Shown in pieces: positions 1 through 6,990 of a stretch of 48,846 bases of DNA. The notes under the pieces are model-generated. The model had not been told where the DNA came from, did no database searches, and saw nothing but the letters and a program-made list of their open reading frames with translations. This DNA is from Abditibacteriota bacterium (lineage in GTDB: Bacteria > Armatimonadota > UBA5829). Position numbers and translations under genes: made by a program. The stretch covers positions 1 to 48,846 of the forward strand of contig JAFZNQ010000027.1 of NCBI GenBank assembly GCA_017552965.1. Reading direction: 5' to 3'. Position 1 is the stretch's first letter, and each line of letters starts with the position of its first letter.

Positions 1-22
1 GACCTGCTCACAGGTTTGGTCT

Positions 23-61
23 CGTGAGTAAATCCTGTTTTTCAAACAAGACTTACTCACG
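23..61. repeat. Long imperfect inverted repeat at the window edge
   Basis: The nine-base arms CGTGAGTAA (23-31) and TTACTCACG (53-61) are perfect complements around a 21-base loop. The loop holds a shorter GTTT/AAAC pairing, so the whole can fold as a two-step hairpin. It is AT-rich inside and has no T-tract, so it is not a standard terminator. No gene is visible from here to 235; the rest of this gap (62-200) is T-rich on the plus strand with no feature I can name. It could be the tip of a mobile element or a regulatory hairpin of a gene outside the window. Confidence 0.45.
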
Positions 62-201
62 GGACAAGGCCCCGAGCCGAGCCCGTCATTTATTCCTTTT
101 TACTTATTATTTCGTATTACTCATCATTCGTCTTTTGACTGGTGCAGGATATCCCTCTCTGCTGTGCTCTCGGTTCAGGAGAGTCCCTGCGCGCTGCAGG
201 C

Positions 202-236
202 AAAAAAAACAGCCCCCGCAGGGGCTGTTTTTTTCT
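202..236 (-). terminator. Rho-independent terminator after the pseudopilin pair
   Basis: Nine-base stem AACAGCCCC (208-216) and GGGGCTGTT (221-229) with loop CGCA. It has an A-run on its left and a T-run on its right, so it can act in both directions. It lies directly after the stop of the small minus-strand membrane protein. Confidence 0.85.
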
Positions 237-433
237 TATTGGGGAGGCTGCGGCGCCGCAGGCGCCTCGGCTCCGGGGATAGGCGCAGAGCCCGGTATGG
301 GCATCTTCATCGCGTCCTCCGGGGTGGTAAAGCCTCTTTCGGGGGCTGCCTTTTTCGACTGTATCACCACAGTGATCACTATAGCGATAACAGCCAGGAT
401 GATAATAGGGATAGCTACCTTTGGATTTTTCAT
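236..433 (-). CDS. Small single-pass membrane protein, Pro/Ala-rich tail
   Basis: I do not recognise this 65-residue protein. Residues 4-25 form one strongly hydrophobic helix rich in Ile, Val and Ala, and the remaining 40 residues are polar and rich in Pro and Ala. This fits a membrane anchor with a short exposed tail. It starts 13 bases after the pseudopilin stop, with AAAGGGG upstream as a ribosome binding site, and ends at the bidirectional terminator at 202-236. It is therefore very probably the last gene of a two-gene transcript with the pseudopilin. A role with the pilin-like protein is a guess from position only. No catalytic motif is visible. Confidence 0.7.
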   Translation of the reverse strand: MKNPKVAIPIIILAVIAIVITVVIQSKKAAPERGFTTPEDAMKMPIPGSAPIPGAEAPAAPQPPQ

Positions 434-446
434 AGCGCTGCCCCTT

Positions 447-1265
447 TTAGTCGGCGAAGTCGTAGCAGAGCTCGCCTCTCTGATATCTGAAGTCGTTGTG
501 CTTGGCGCCGTCTGAAGGCCAATCCCAGTCCCAGCCGTAGTAGGGATAGCCGGGGAGGGAAGCGCCGAAGAACCAGCGGGTCTGATTCAGAGCCACATTG
601 CCGGCATGTCCGTCGGCAAAGACTACGTTGTCCTTGGAGCCGCCGTCATATACGTTGCTCAGTGAGGGGTGCGGCTTGTGATTGTGATGGGGGGCAAATT
701 CGCCCATGATGACAAGGCCGGCCGGCTTGGGCAGAGCCGATATGACCATAGGGCCTTCCAGAGCGGTGCCTGTGTTGTTGATGGCCAGATTTGCGGGCAC
801 GCCGCCGATGTAGCATACTCTTCTGTAGAAGTAGCTGGTGTAATACTTGCCGTTCTGATAGTTGTCAAAAGAGCTCATGCCGTTCTGGCTGGGGCAATGG
901 AATATCTTGCCGTTTTTGCAATAGGGTGAAAGCTGCGCTACGTAGCCGTAGTTCTTGACGTAGTCGGCTATCTTGTCGGCATTGTAGCTGGGATGGAAGC
1001 CGTAGGCCCCCATATACCACTCGCCGCCTACCGGGTTGTGGATGCCTGCGGATACACCGTAGTTGTAATCGTACTGAGGCAGGCAGTCTTCCCAGTCTGA
1101 GGCATACATGGCCACGGCAGTACCGATCTGACGGCAGTTGCTGAGGCACTGTGTCTGTCTGGCTTTTTCTCTGGCCTGCGCAAAGACAGGGAAGAGAATG
1201 GCAGCCAATATAGCTATGATAGCTATAACGACCAACAATTCAATGAGGGTAAAACCTTTTTTCAT
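447..1265 (-). CDS. Type II secretion/type IV pseudopilin-like protein (DUF1559 style)
   Basis: A 272-residue prepilin-like protein. Residues 1-30 hold the class III signal: a short basic leader MKKG, then [20 protein letters not shown], which is the prepilin peptidase site (G/F) and the hydrophobic helix that packs in pilin fibres. The next stretch, [19 protein letters not shown], is characteristic of Armatimonadota-like and planctomycete-like genomes. Near the C-terminus, [10 protein letters not shown] resembles the H-X9-DG box of these proteins. Such proteins are numerous in their genomes and their individual roles are largely unknown; this one should be an inner-membrane or surface fibre subunit. 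AAAGGAGA precedes the ATG. A promoter lies at 1303-1331. Confidence 0.9.
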   Translation of the reverse strand: MKKGFTLIELLVVIAIIAILAAILFPVFAQAREKARQTQCLSNCRQIGTAVAMYASDWEDCLPQYDYNYGVSAGIHNPVGGEWYMGAYGFHPSYNADKIADYVKNYGYVAQLSPYCKNGKIFHCPSQNGMSSFDNYQNGKYYTSYFYRRVCYIGGVPANLAINNTGTALEGPMVISALPKPAGLVIMGEFAPHHNHKPHPSLSNVYDGGSKDNVVFADGHAGNVALNQTRWFFGASLPGYPYYGWDWDWPSDGAKHNDFRYQRGELCYDFAD

Positions 1266-1302
1266 CGTGTGTCTCCTTTGAAATAGAATGCTTTACACCT
1301 TC

Positions 1303-1331
1303 ATCATACATCATTTTACGGGAGGCTGCAA
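1303..1331 (-). promoter_or_regulatory. Promoter of the pseudopilin gene
   Basis: Read on the minus strand: TTGCAG (1326-1331), a 17-base spacer, TATGAT (1303-1308), then the AAAGGAGA ribosome binding site and the ATG at 1265. Unlike most promoters here it lacks the TGn extension. The rest of the gap up to 1446 contains a long T-run on the plus strand (about 1343-1356) and nothing else I can name. Confidence 0.6.
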
Positions 1332-1446
1332 GAGATTTTCGTTTTTTTTTTTTTTTGAAAACTTCAGTCGGCGGCGGGCCGCAGCCCGTTAAAATACTAC
1401 CAAATAGCAATTCACCGGCTTGTTGTGGTGATATAAGCCGCATCTG

Positions 1447-1472
1447 AAAAAAACAGCCCCCGCAGGGGCTGT
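1447..1472 (-). terminator. Terminator of the GH32 operon
   Basis: Stem ACAGCCCC (1453-1460) and GGGGCTGT (1465-1472) with loop CGCA. The A-run at 1447-1453 is the U-tract on the minus strand. It follows the GH32 stop at 1487. The hairpin core is identical to that at 208-229. Confidence 0.85.
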
Positions 1473-1486
1473 GTCTTCAGGCCGTG

Positions 1487-2902
1487 TCACTTGGCGATGA
1501 TGCTCACTCTGGCCCGCCTGAGCTGAACGGGGGCGTGGACTGTGAGGCCGATCCTTTTGCCGTTGGCCCTTGTGGCCAGGGGCATATAGGCTTCGCCGCC
1601 GTTGGCGAAGAATTCCACGGAGTCCGTGTCTGTCAGGGCCCTCAGGGTCACTGTCTTCCGGGGCTCCAGCGGCTGATAAAAGTCATTGTATTTCAGCACG
1701 GGTTCCTGACCCAGCACCGATACCGTGCCGTTGGGGGTCTCCAGGTTCACAAAATACACGAAGGGGCTGTATTCAAACTCTATCTCGATATCCAGGGCCT
1801 TGCCCTCTATGCCTTCGAAGATATTTTTCCCGGGTACCAGGGTCTGCGGGCCGAACTCAAGGGTCTCCCGCCACAGGGTCTCCGTTTCCTTCACCGGGTA
1901 CCTGAGCAGCCTGAAGCCCCCGGGGGTCTCTCTCAGGCTCAGCTCCACCGGGATGCTCATCTGCTGCGACCAGGGGCGTTCCGGCAATATGGGGCACCTC
2001 ATCCAGCTGATCTGGACCACCCGGCCTCCGGGAGCGTCGGACCAGGTCTGAGAGGCGTAGTTGGAGTAGGACCTCATGGTCCTGTCCCTGTCCTGAGTGG
2101 GGGTAAAGGTCTTGCCGTCAAAGGTCCCCACTATATGGTCCATGTTGCCGCACAGCACAGTCCAGCGCTTCTCTTTGCTGCCCTCAATGGGCAGCTCCCG
2201 TATGTCCGGACATTCGTAGCAGCCGGGTATCAGGGAAAGCCTTTCCCAGCTTTTCAGGTCATGGGAACGGTAAAACACGTAGCCGGGGGTTTCGGTCCTG
2301 TCCGGGTGCTCGGTGTAATAGAGCATGAGCCAGTATTTGCCCGGGGCGTACCAGAACAGCCTGGGGTCCCGGTCGGTGCCGCCTCTGAAGGGTATCACCG
2401 GTTCCTCCGTGAGCTTGCGGAAGCTGCTGCCTCCGTCTGTGGAGTAATAGATGCACTGGCCGTTCAAAAATTCTGTGACGGCGATCAGCATCGTGGCTTG
2501 TTCGGGGGTGTTGAGGCCCAGGGTGTTGGGGACATCCATGGCGGCGGAGCCGGAATACATGTCGTATTCTTCTCTGGGGAGGGCGGTCCCCAGCTCTTCC
2601 CAGTGGACCAGGTCGCTGCTGACGGCATGTCCCCAGGCCCGTCTGCCGGTGGTGATGCCCTCGGGGTCCCACTGAAAAAACATGTGCCAGACCCCATGGT
2701 CATACACCAGACCGTTGGGGTCGTTCATCCAGTTCTTTTGAGGGGTGAAGTGATATACGGGCCGTCCGTATTTTTCGTTTTCCTTCTCCCTCAGCAGCCT
2801 CAGGTATTTGTTTCTGAGGGTTTGATTGTCCGTCAGGGCCGAAGCGCCAAGAGCGGAGGACAGGATCGCTATGGACAGCAAAATGGCATATATTTTTTTC
2901 AA
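1487..2902 (-). CDS. Secreted GH32 fructan hydrolase (levanase/inulinase/invertase type)
   Basis: This 471-residue protein should hydrolyse beta-fructosidic bonds outside the cytoplasm. Residues 1-23 look like a Sec signal peptide. All three GH32 catalytic residues are present in their usual motifs: the nucleophile Asp61 in WMNDPNG, the transition-state stabiliser Asp179 in RDP, and the acid/base Glu230 in CYECPD. The five-bladed propeller covers about residues 45-340 and a C-terminal beta-sandwich covers about 345-471. AAGGAGA precedes the ATG. It is the last gene of a minus-strand run ybaK, GHL6-type gene, malQ, GH32, 30 bases after malQ, and ends at the terminator at 1447-1472. The exact substrate (levan, inulin or sucrose) cannot be read from the sequence. 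Confidence 0.93.
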   Translation of the reverse strand: MKKIYAILLSIAILSSALGASALTDNQTLRNKYLRLLREKENEKYGRPVYHFTPQKNWMNDPNGLVYDHGVWHMFFQWDPEGITTGRRAWGHAVSSDLVHWEELGTALPREEYDMYSGSAAMDVPNTLGLNTPEQATMLIAVTEFLNGQCIYYSTDGGSSFRKLTEEPVIPFRGGTDRDPRLFWYAPGKYWLMLYYTEHPDRTETPGYVFYRSHDLKSWERLSLIPGCYECPDIRELPIEGSKEKRWTVLCGNMDHIVGTFDGKTFTPTQDRDRTMRSYSNYASQTWSDAPGGRVVQISWMRCPILPERPWSQQMSIPVELSLRETPGGFRLLRYPVKETETLWRETLEFGPQTLVPGKNIFEGIEGKALDIEIEFEYSPFVYFVNLETPNGTVSVLGQEPVLKYNDFYQPLEPRKTVTLRALTDTDSVEFFANGGEAYMPLATRANGKRIGLTVHAPVQLRRARVSIIAK

Positions 2903-2932
2903 GATCGTCTCCTTTTTGATCGACCGGGCGTA

Positions 2933-4375
2933 TCAGCAGCTTCTGTGATACATGGCGGTGATGTCCCGGAGAAAGTCCCTCTGCCGGTCTGTCACCTGCT
3001 CCCAGTCAAAGCGCCAGCCCCAGCAACCCTCCGGCTGTCCGGGCACGTTCATGCGGGCGGAGCCGTCCAGCTCCAGCAGGTCCTGCATGGGATATACCGC
3101 CGTTTCCGCCACGCTCATGGCCGCAGCGGTCATGAGCTGTCGGGATATGGCCCGGCCGTCTATGGACAGATAGCGGCGCACTCTGTCTCTGGTCTCTTCG
3201 TCCAGCTCCTGCCACCAGCCCAGAGTGGTGTTGTTGTCGTGGGTGCCCGTATAGACCACCTGATTTTGCCGGTGGTTGTGGGGCAGATACAGATTGTCCG
3301 AGCCGTCAAAGGCAAATTGGAGTATGCACATGCCCGGAAAGCCGCATGCGTCCCGGAGAGCCCGCACCCGGTCGTCGATGATGCCCAGGTCCTCGGCTAT
3401 GATGCATTTTGCCTTGCTTTTGGGCAGGGCTTTGTCAAAGAACTCCTTGCCCGGGCCCGGGAGCCAGCGCCCTTTTGCCGCCGTGTGTCGTTTGTTGGGC
3501 TTGATGTGCCAGGCCCGGGAAAAGGCCCGGAAATGGTCTATGCGCACTATGTCCACCGATTCAAACAGCATGGCAAAGCGCCTTTTCCACCAGCGGAAGC
3601 CGTCCTTTCTCATGGCGTCCCAGTCATACATGGGGTTGCCCCAATACTGGCCCGTGGCGCTGAAGTAGTCCGGGGGCACGCCGGACACGAAGGCGGGGTC
3701 CCGGCGCTCATCCAGCAGGAACTGATCTCCGTTCATCCATACGCTTTCGGATTCGTAGTCCAGAAAGATGGGCAGATCCCCCACGATCTTTATCCCCTTG
3801 CCGTTGGCGTAGGCCTTGAGGGCCTGCCACTCCCGGTAAAAGAAAAACTGCAGGACCGCGTGTTTTGAGTTCGCGATGACGTCCCTTTTCACCGGCTCCC
3901 AGTCCTTCCAGCCGGAGCCCCGGGTCTCCTTCAGATGCCGGAATACCATATAGGGGATGAGCCAGCTTTTGTGCTTTTCCACGTACCGGTCATATTCCAC
4001 CGAATATCCCCGGGCGGCAAAGCGTTCCGCCGCCTTTGAGAGCAGCTCTGTCTTCCATGGGGCCACCGAGGCGAAGTCTATCCTGCCGGAGCCGGCTGCC
4101 GGGGCGCCTGCGAGCTCCTCTTCTGTCACCAGACCTTCCTCAGCCAGAGCCTTGGGGCTGATGAGCAGGGGATTGGACGCAAAGGCGGAAAGCCCCTGAT
4201 AGGGGGAGGCGGAGCCGCCCACCGGGGACAGGGGCAGTATCTGCCATAGGCTCTGTCCCGTGTCTGCCAGAAGATCGACAAAACGGAAGGCGTCTTCGCC
4301 CAGGTCTCCCATTCCGTATTTCCCGGGCAGGCTGGTGATGTGGCACAGTATGCCGCTTTCTCTTTTGCCGTTCAT
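2933..4375 (-). CDS. malQ: 4-alpha-glucanotransferase (amylomaltase, GH77)
   Basis: MalQ transfers alpha-1,4-glucan segments between maltodextrins in the cytoplasm. The 480-residue protein has the GH77 hallmarks: an N-terminal GILCHITSLPGKYGMGDLG segment, the acceptor region DLPIFLDYESESVWMNGDQF, the nucleophile region IVRIDHFRAF, the acid/base region IIAEDLG, and VYTGTHDNNTTLGWW. There is no signal peptide. The ATG lies one base past the stop of the preceding GHL6-type gene, with GGAGGA inside that gene's end, so the two are probably translationally coupled. Length is normal for the short bacterial form. Its place beside GH32 suggests joint use of plant storage glycans. Confidence 0.95.
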   Translation of the reverse strand: MNGKRESGILCHITSLPGKYGMGDLGEDAFRFVDLLADTGQSLWQILPLSPVGGSASPYQGLSAFASNPLLISPKALAEEGLVTEEELAGAPAAGSGRIDFASVAPWKTELLSKAAERFAARGYSVEYDRYVEKHKSWLIPYMVFRHLKETRGSGWKDWEPVKRDVIANSKHAVLQFFFYREWQALKAYANGKGIKIVGDLPIFLDYESESVWMNGDQFLLDERRDPAFVSGVPPDYFSATGQYWGNPMYDWDAMRKDGFRWWKRRFAMLFESVDIVRIDHFRAFSRAWHIKPNKRHTAAKGRWLPGPGKEFFDKALPKSKAKCIIAEDLGIIDDRVRALRDACGFPGMCILQFAFDGSDNLYLPHNHRQNQVVYTGTHDNNTTLGWWQELDEETRDRVRRYLSIDGRAISRQLMTAAAMSVAETAVYPMQDLLELDGSARMNVPGQPEGCWGWRFDWEQVTDRQRDFLRDITAMYHRSC

Positions 4376-4376
4376 A

Positions 4377-6386
4377 TCATTCCTCCGTGGTGATCTCGAT
4401 CATGTCGTGGCAGAGAAAGGCGTCCGACACGAACTGCAGCATCCCGTCCGAGTATTCAAAGGGAATGTCATCTCCTCCGGGCACCCGGCGGACCGACAGG
4501 GGCCTTGAGGGGAGCCTCAGGACCACCGGCGTGTTGTACAGGGGAGTCAGGTCCTCTATGATCTCCACCTTGTGAGAGGGTCTCACGTAGCCCTCCGGCG
4601 ACAGCTCCTTTTCCGCTCCCCGGGTGACTATGTCGGCGCTCAGCAGATGGAGCACCAGACGGCCGGGCTGCCGGGTGAGGGTGGCCCGGGCAGTGGAGGG
4701 CAGGCCCACGGTGAGGGTCTTGTCCGGCAGCATGTATTCGATGCCCTTTACGGCCAGCTCCTTGTACACGGTGGCTCCCAGAGAGCCGTATATCTCAAAT
4801 ATGGGGTGGGCGTACCAGAGGACGTTCCCCGCCTTGTTGAGCACTGCTCCGGGATAGGGGGACGCCTTGCCGGCGGGAGCGTGCTGATGGCTGCAGAAGT
4901 GCTCCCAGGTGCGGTTGAACTCGGGATAGGTCACTGCGCAAAGCCCCCGGCCGTCGGTGACCCGGGCCTGCCTGCTCTTCATATACATGACTATGGGCGT
5001 ATCCACGTAGTCCGGCTGCAGGAAGCCTTCGCCCGTCAGGTAGTCCGGCTGATAAGGGCTCACGCCCGCGTATTCGCAGCCCGTGTCCAGAGCAAAGCCC
5101 TTCTTCTCCGGGTCCAGTCCGGAGTCGCCGGACAGTATGAGCCTGCCGCCTCCCGCCAGGTAGTCGTTGAGCCTGACGCGGAGCTCCTCGTCTATGAGTA
5201 TGTCGTCTGCCAGTATCAGGAGCTTGTAGGGCTCAAAGGGAATGCTGCGGTTGATGAGATCAAAGAGATAGTGGCCCTCCAGCAGGATCCTGCCGGTGCC
5301 GTTGTCCGCCTCTCTCGCTCCCGTCTCGGCTTCCCGGGACAGCACCCCTATGTCGGCTATCTGCTCCGCGCCGTCGCACCAGGGCTCCTTTTGTTCCACC
5401 TCTCTGTAGGCGCTGCCTATGAGCCTGTAGGTGGCCGGGTCCAGCCTGCCGGAGGGGGCCAGCTGGTCGCCCACCGAGCACTTGGAGCCGAAGGCCAGCA
5501 TCTGCATACATTCGTAGCGCAGGGCGTTGGGGTGCTTGAAGCCGCCGAATTCGCCCCAGGTGGTGTGGAATTTGCCGGTCATGCCCAGAAAATCCAGGTC
5601 CAGCTTGCCCGCAAACTTGGCTGACAGGGGGAAATGATCGTAGCCCCAGCCTCCGGTGGGCAGGCTTTCCAGCTCCAGGTGCGAAAAGTATTTCAGGACT
5701 TCCGTGTCGTTTTTGGCCACGTGGCCCGAGTTGTGGAACACCCTCATGCGGGGGGTCACGCTGCGGGCAGCCTCGGTGGAGCGGCGGTAATACTCTTCCA
5801 GAGCGTGGGCGGCGCACTGCCGTCTGCTCTCCGGCAGGGCGGGGTCCAGCCCCCGGTCACGCATCCATTTGATGCAGGAGGGACACATGCACTCACCCTG
5901 GTTGATGATGTCCAGAAAGATGCCGTCGCAATCGGGATAGAGCCGGGCTACCTCCTCGATCTGTCTGATGAGATAGTCCAGATAGGGACTGTGGAAGCAC
6001 AGCTTCAGGAATCCGGGAGCCAGGGCCCACTGGGTGTAGGTCCTGCCGTCGGGCGTCGGCCGGGCTTCCCGCCATTCGGGATGCCGGTCCGAGATCCAGG
6101 TGTCCACCCCGGCGGAAATGTAGATGGGAGCGTTGATGTCCGCAGCCTTACAGGCCTCGTATTGCTCCCTCAGGAGATCCCGGGTGAGATGGGGGTGGGG
6201 CACTCCGGTCCGGGTGGGATAGTAGCTGAGGCCGTGATGGCACTTGGCGAAAATGGTGATGGAGTTGACCCGGGCCTGCCGCAGGGTGTCGACCCACTCC
6301 GCGGGGTCAAAGCCGGCGCCTATGTCCTCTATGTCGATGTTGGTGTGAAAGTCCAGATGGACCTGTCTGAAACGCAGTTTTTCCAA
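4377..6386 (-). CDS. Putative GHL6-type glycoside hydrolase with beta-galactosidase-like trimerisation domain
   Basis: A 669-residue cytoplasmic protein without signal peptide. Residues 1 to about 330 look like the GHL6 hypothetical glycosidase barrel (HTNIDIEDIG, then a segment around ITIFAKCHHGLSYYPT). Residues about 345-500 resemble the flavodoxin-like trimerisation domain of GH42 beta-galactosidases (ILADDILIDEELRVRLNDYL and GGGRLILSGDSG). The last 100 residues look like a small beta-domain. The start is a TTG at 6386 with GAGAGGAA upstream. It follows ybaK by ten bases and touches malQ. Related proteins are annotated as possible alpha-L-fucosidase or galactosidase-like enzymes, but I know of no settled substrate. 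Confidence 0.75.
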   Translation of the reverse strand: MEKLRFRQVHLDFHTNIDIEDIGAGFDPAEWVDTLRQARVNSITIFAKCHHGLSYYPTRTGVPHPHLTRDLLREQYEACKAADINAPIYISAGVDTWISDRHPEWREARPTPDGRTYTQWALAPGFLKLCFHSPYLDYLIRQIEEVARLYPDCDGIFLDIINQGECMCPSCIKWMRDRGLDPALPESRRQCAAHALEEYYRRSTEAARSVTPRMRVFHNSGHVAKNDTEVLKYFSHLELESLPTGGWGYDHFPLSAKFAGKLDLDFLGMTGKFHTTWGEFGGFKHPNALRYECMQMLAFGSKCSVGDQLAPSGRLDPATYRLIGSAYREVEQKEPWCDGAEQIADIGVLSREAETGAREADNGTGRILLEGHYLFDLINRSIPFEPYKLLILADDILIDEELRVRLNDYLAGGGRLILSGDSGLDPEKKGFALDTGCEYAGVSPYQPDYLTGEGFLQPDYVDTPIVMYMKSRQARVTDGRGLCAVTYPEFNRTWEHFCSHQHAPAGKASPYPGAVLNKAGNVLWYAHPIFEIYGSLGATVYKELAVKGIEYMLPDKTLTVGLPSTARATLTRQPGRLVLHLLSADIVTRGAEKELSPEGYVRPSHKVEIIEDLTPLYNTPVVLRLPSRPLSVRRVPGGDDIPFEYSDGMLQFVSDAFLCHDMIEITTEE

Positions 6387-6396
6387 TATATTCCTC

Positions 6397-6873
6397 TCAG
6401 TCTGCCGTGATGTCCGCCGCCGTGACCGGCTGCGCCTTTCTCAGCTCCTCCAGGGAGCACTCAGTCTGGAGCCCTATCCTGCCTCCGGAGAATATGATGA
6501 GCTCGCAGTCCTCCGCCGTGCGGTGTATGTAGGTGGGAAACTGTTTTTTCATGCCTACGGGCGAACAGCCGCCGTGGACGTAGCCCGTCAGGGGCAGGAG
6601 CTCCCGCTCCCTGATCATGGAGATGCTCTTTTCGCCTGTGACGGAGGCCGCCTTTCTCAGGTCCAGCTCCTCCCGGGCCGGTATCATAAAAACGTAGTGG
6701 CTGCCGGAGCGGCCCCGGGTGACCAGGGTCTTGAATACCCGCGAGGGATCCGCGCCCAGCTTTTCGGCTATGGCTGTGGCGCTGAGGGCTTCGGGGCAGG
6801 GGTAGGACCGGGCCGTGTAGGCTATGCCCAGCCTGTCCATGATCCTCACGGCATTGGTCTTTTCTTTTTTCAT
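6397..6873 (-). CDS. ybaK: Cys-tRNA(Pro)/aminoacyl-tRNA deacylase, YbaK family
   Basis: YbaK hydrolyses cysteine mischarged on tRNA-Pro by prolyl-tRNA synthetase. The 158-residue length is typical. Lys48 in VFKTLV matches the conserved catalytic lysine of the family. The core AREELDLRKAASVTG and the GGCSPVGMKK loop are also family features. A GGCGGTGA box precedes the ATG. It is the first gene of the minus-strand run down to GH32 and has its own promoter at 6898-6927. Its grouping with carbohydrate genes has no evident functional logic. The window also carries tRNA-Pro(TGG) at 10793. Confidence 0.93.
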   Translation of the reverse strand: MKKEKTNAVRIMDRLGIAYTARSYPCPEALSATAIAEKLGADPSRVFKTLVTRGRSGSHYVFMIPAREELDLRKAASVTGEKSISMIRERELLPLTGYVHGGCSPVGMKKQFPTYIHRTAEDCELIIFSGGRIGLQTECSLEELRKAQPVTAADITAD

Positions 6874-6897
6874 AGTTCACCGCCTGTAATACGCCTT

Positions 6898-6927
6898 ATT
6901 ATAACATAATGGGGGCAGGGGATTCAA
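6898..6927 (-). promoter_or_regulatory. Promoter of the ybaK-GHL6-malQ-GH32 transcript
   Basis: On the minus strand: TTGAAT (6922-6927), an 18-base spacer ending in TGT, then TATAAT (6898-6903). It is back to back with the promoter at 6933-6961; only five bases separate the two -35 boxes. Confidence 0.75.
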
Positions 6928-6932
6928 GACGG

Positions 6933-6961
6933 TTGAACGGACGGGCCGGATGTGCTATAAT
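6933..6961 (+). promoter_or_regulatory. Promoter of the glycyl-radical enzyme gene
   Basis: TTGAAC (6933-6938), 17-base spacer, TATAAT (6956-6961) with TGC just before it (extended -10). The start codon is 29 bases downstream, after AAGGAGA. Confidence 0.8.
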
Positions 6962-6990
6962 ATAGTGATATCCGTTGCAAGGAGACAGTC

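Noticed and set aside
1484-3868. 794-codon plus-strand open frame opposite GH32 and malQ
   Set aside because: It is antisense to two genes with clear catalytic motifs, and its protein has no domain-like pattern; GC-rich codon use creates such frames.
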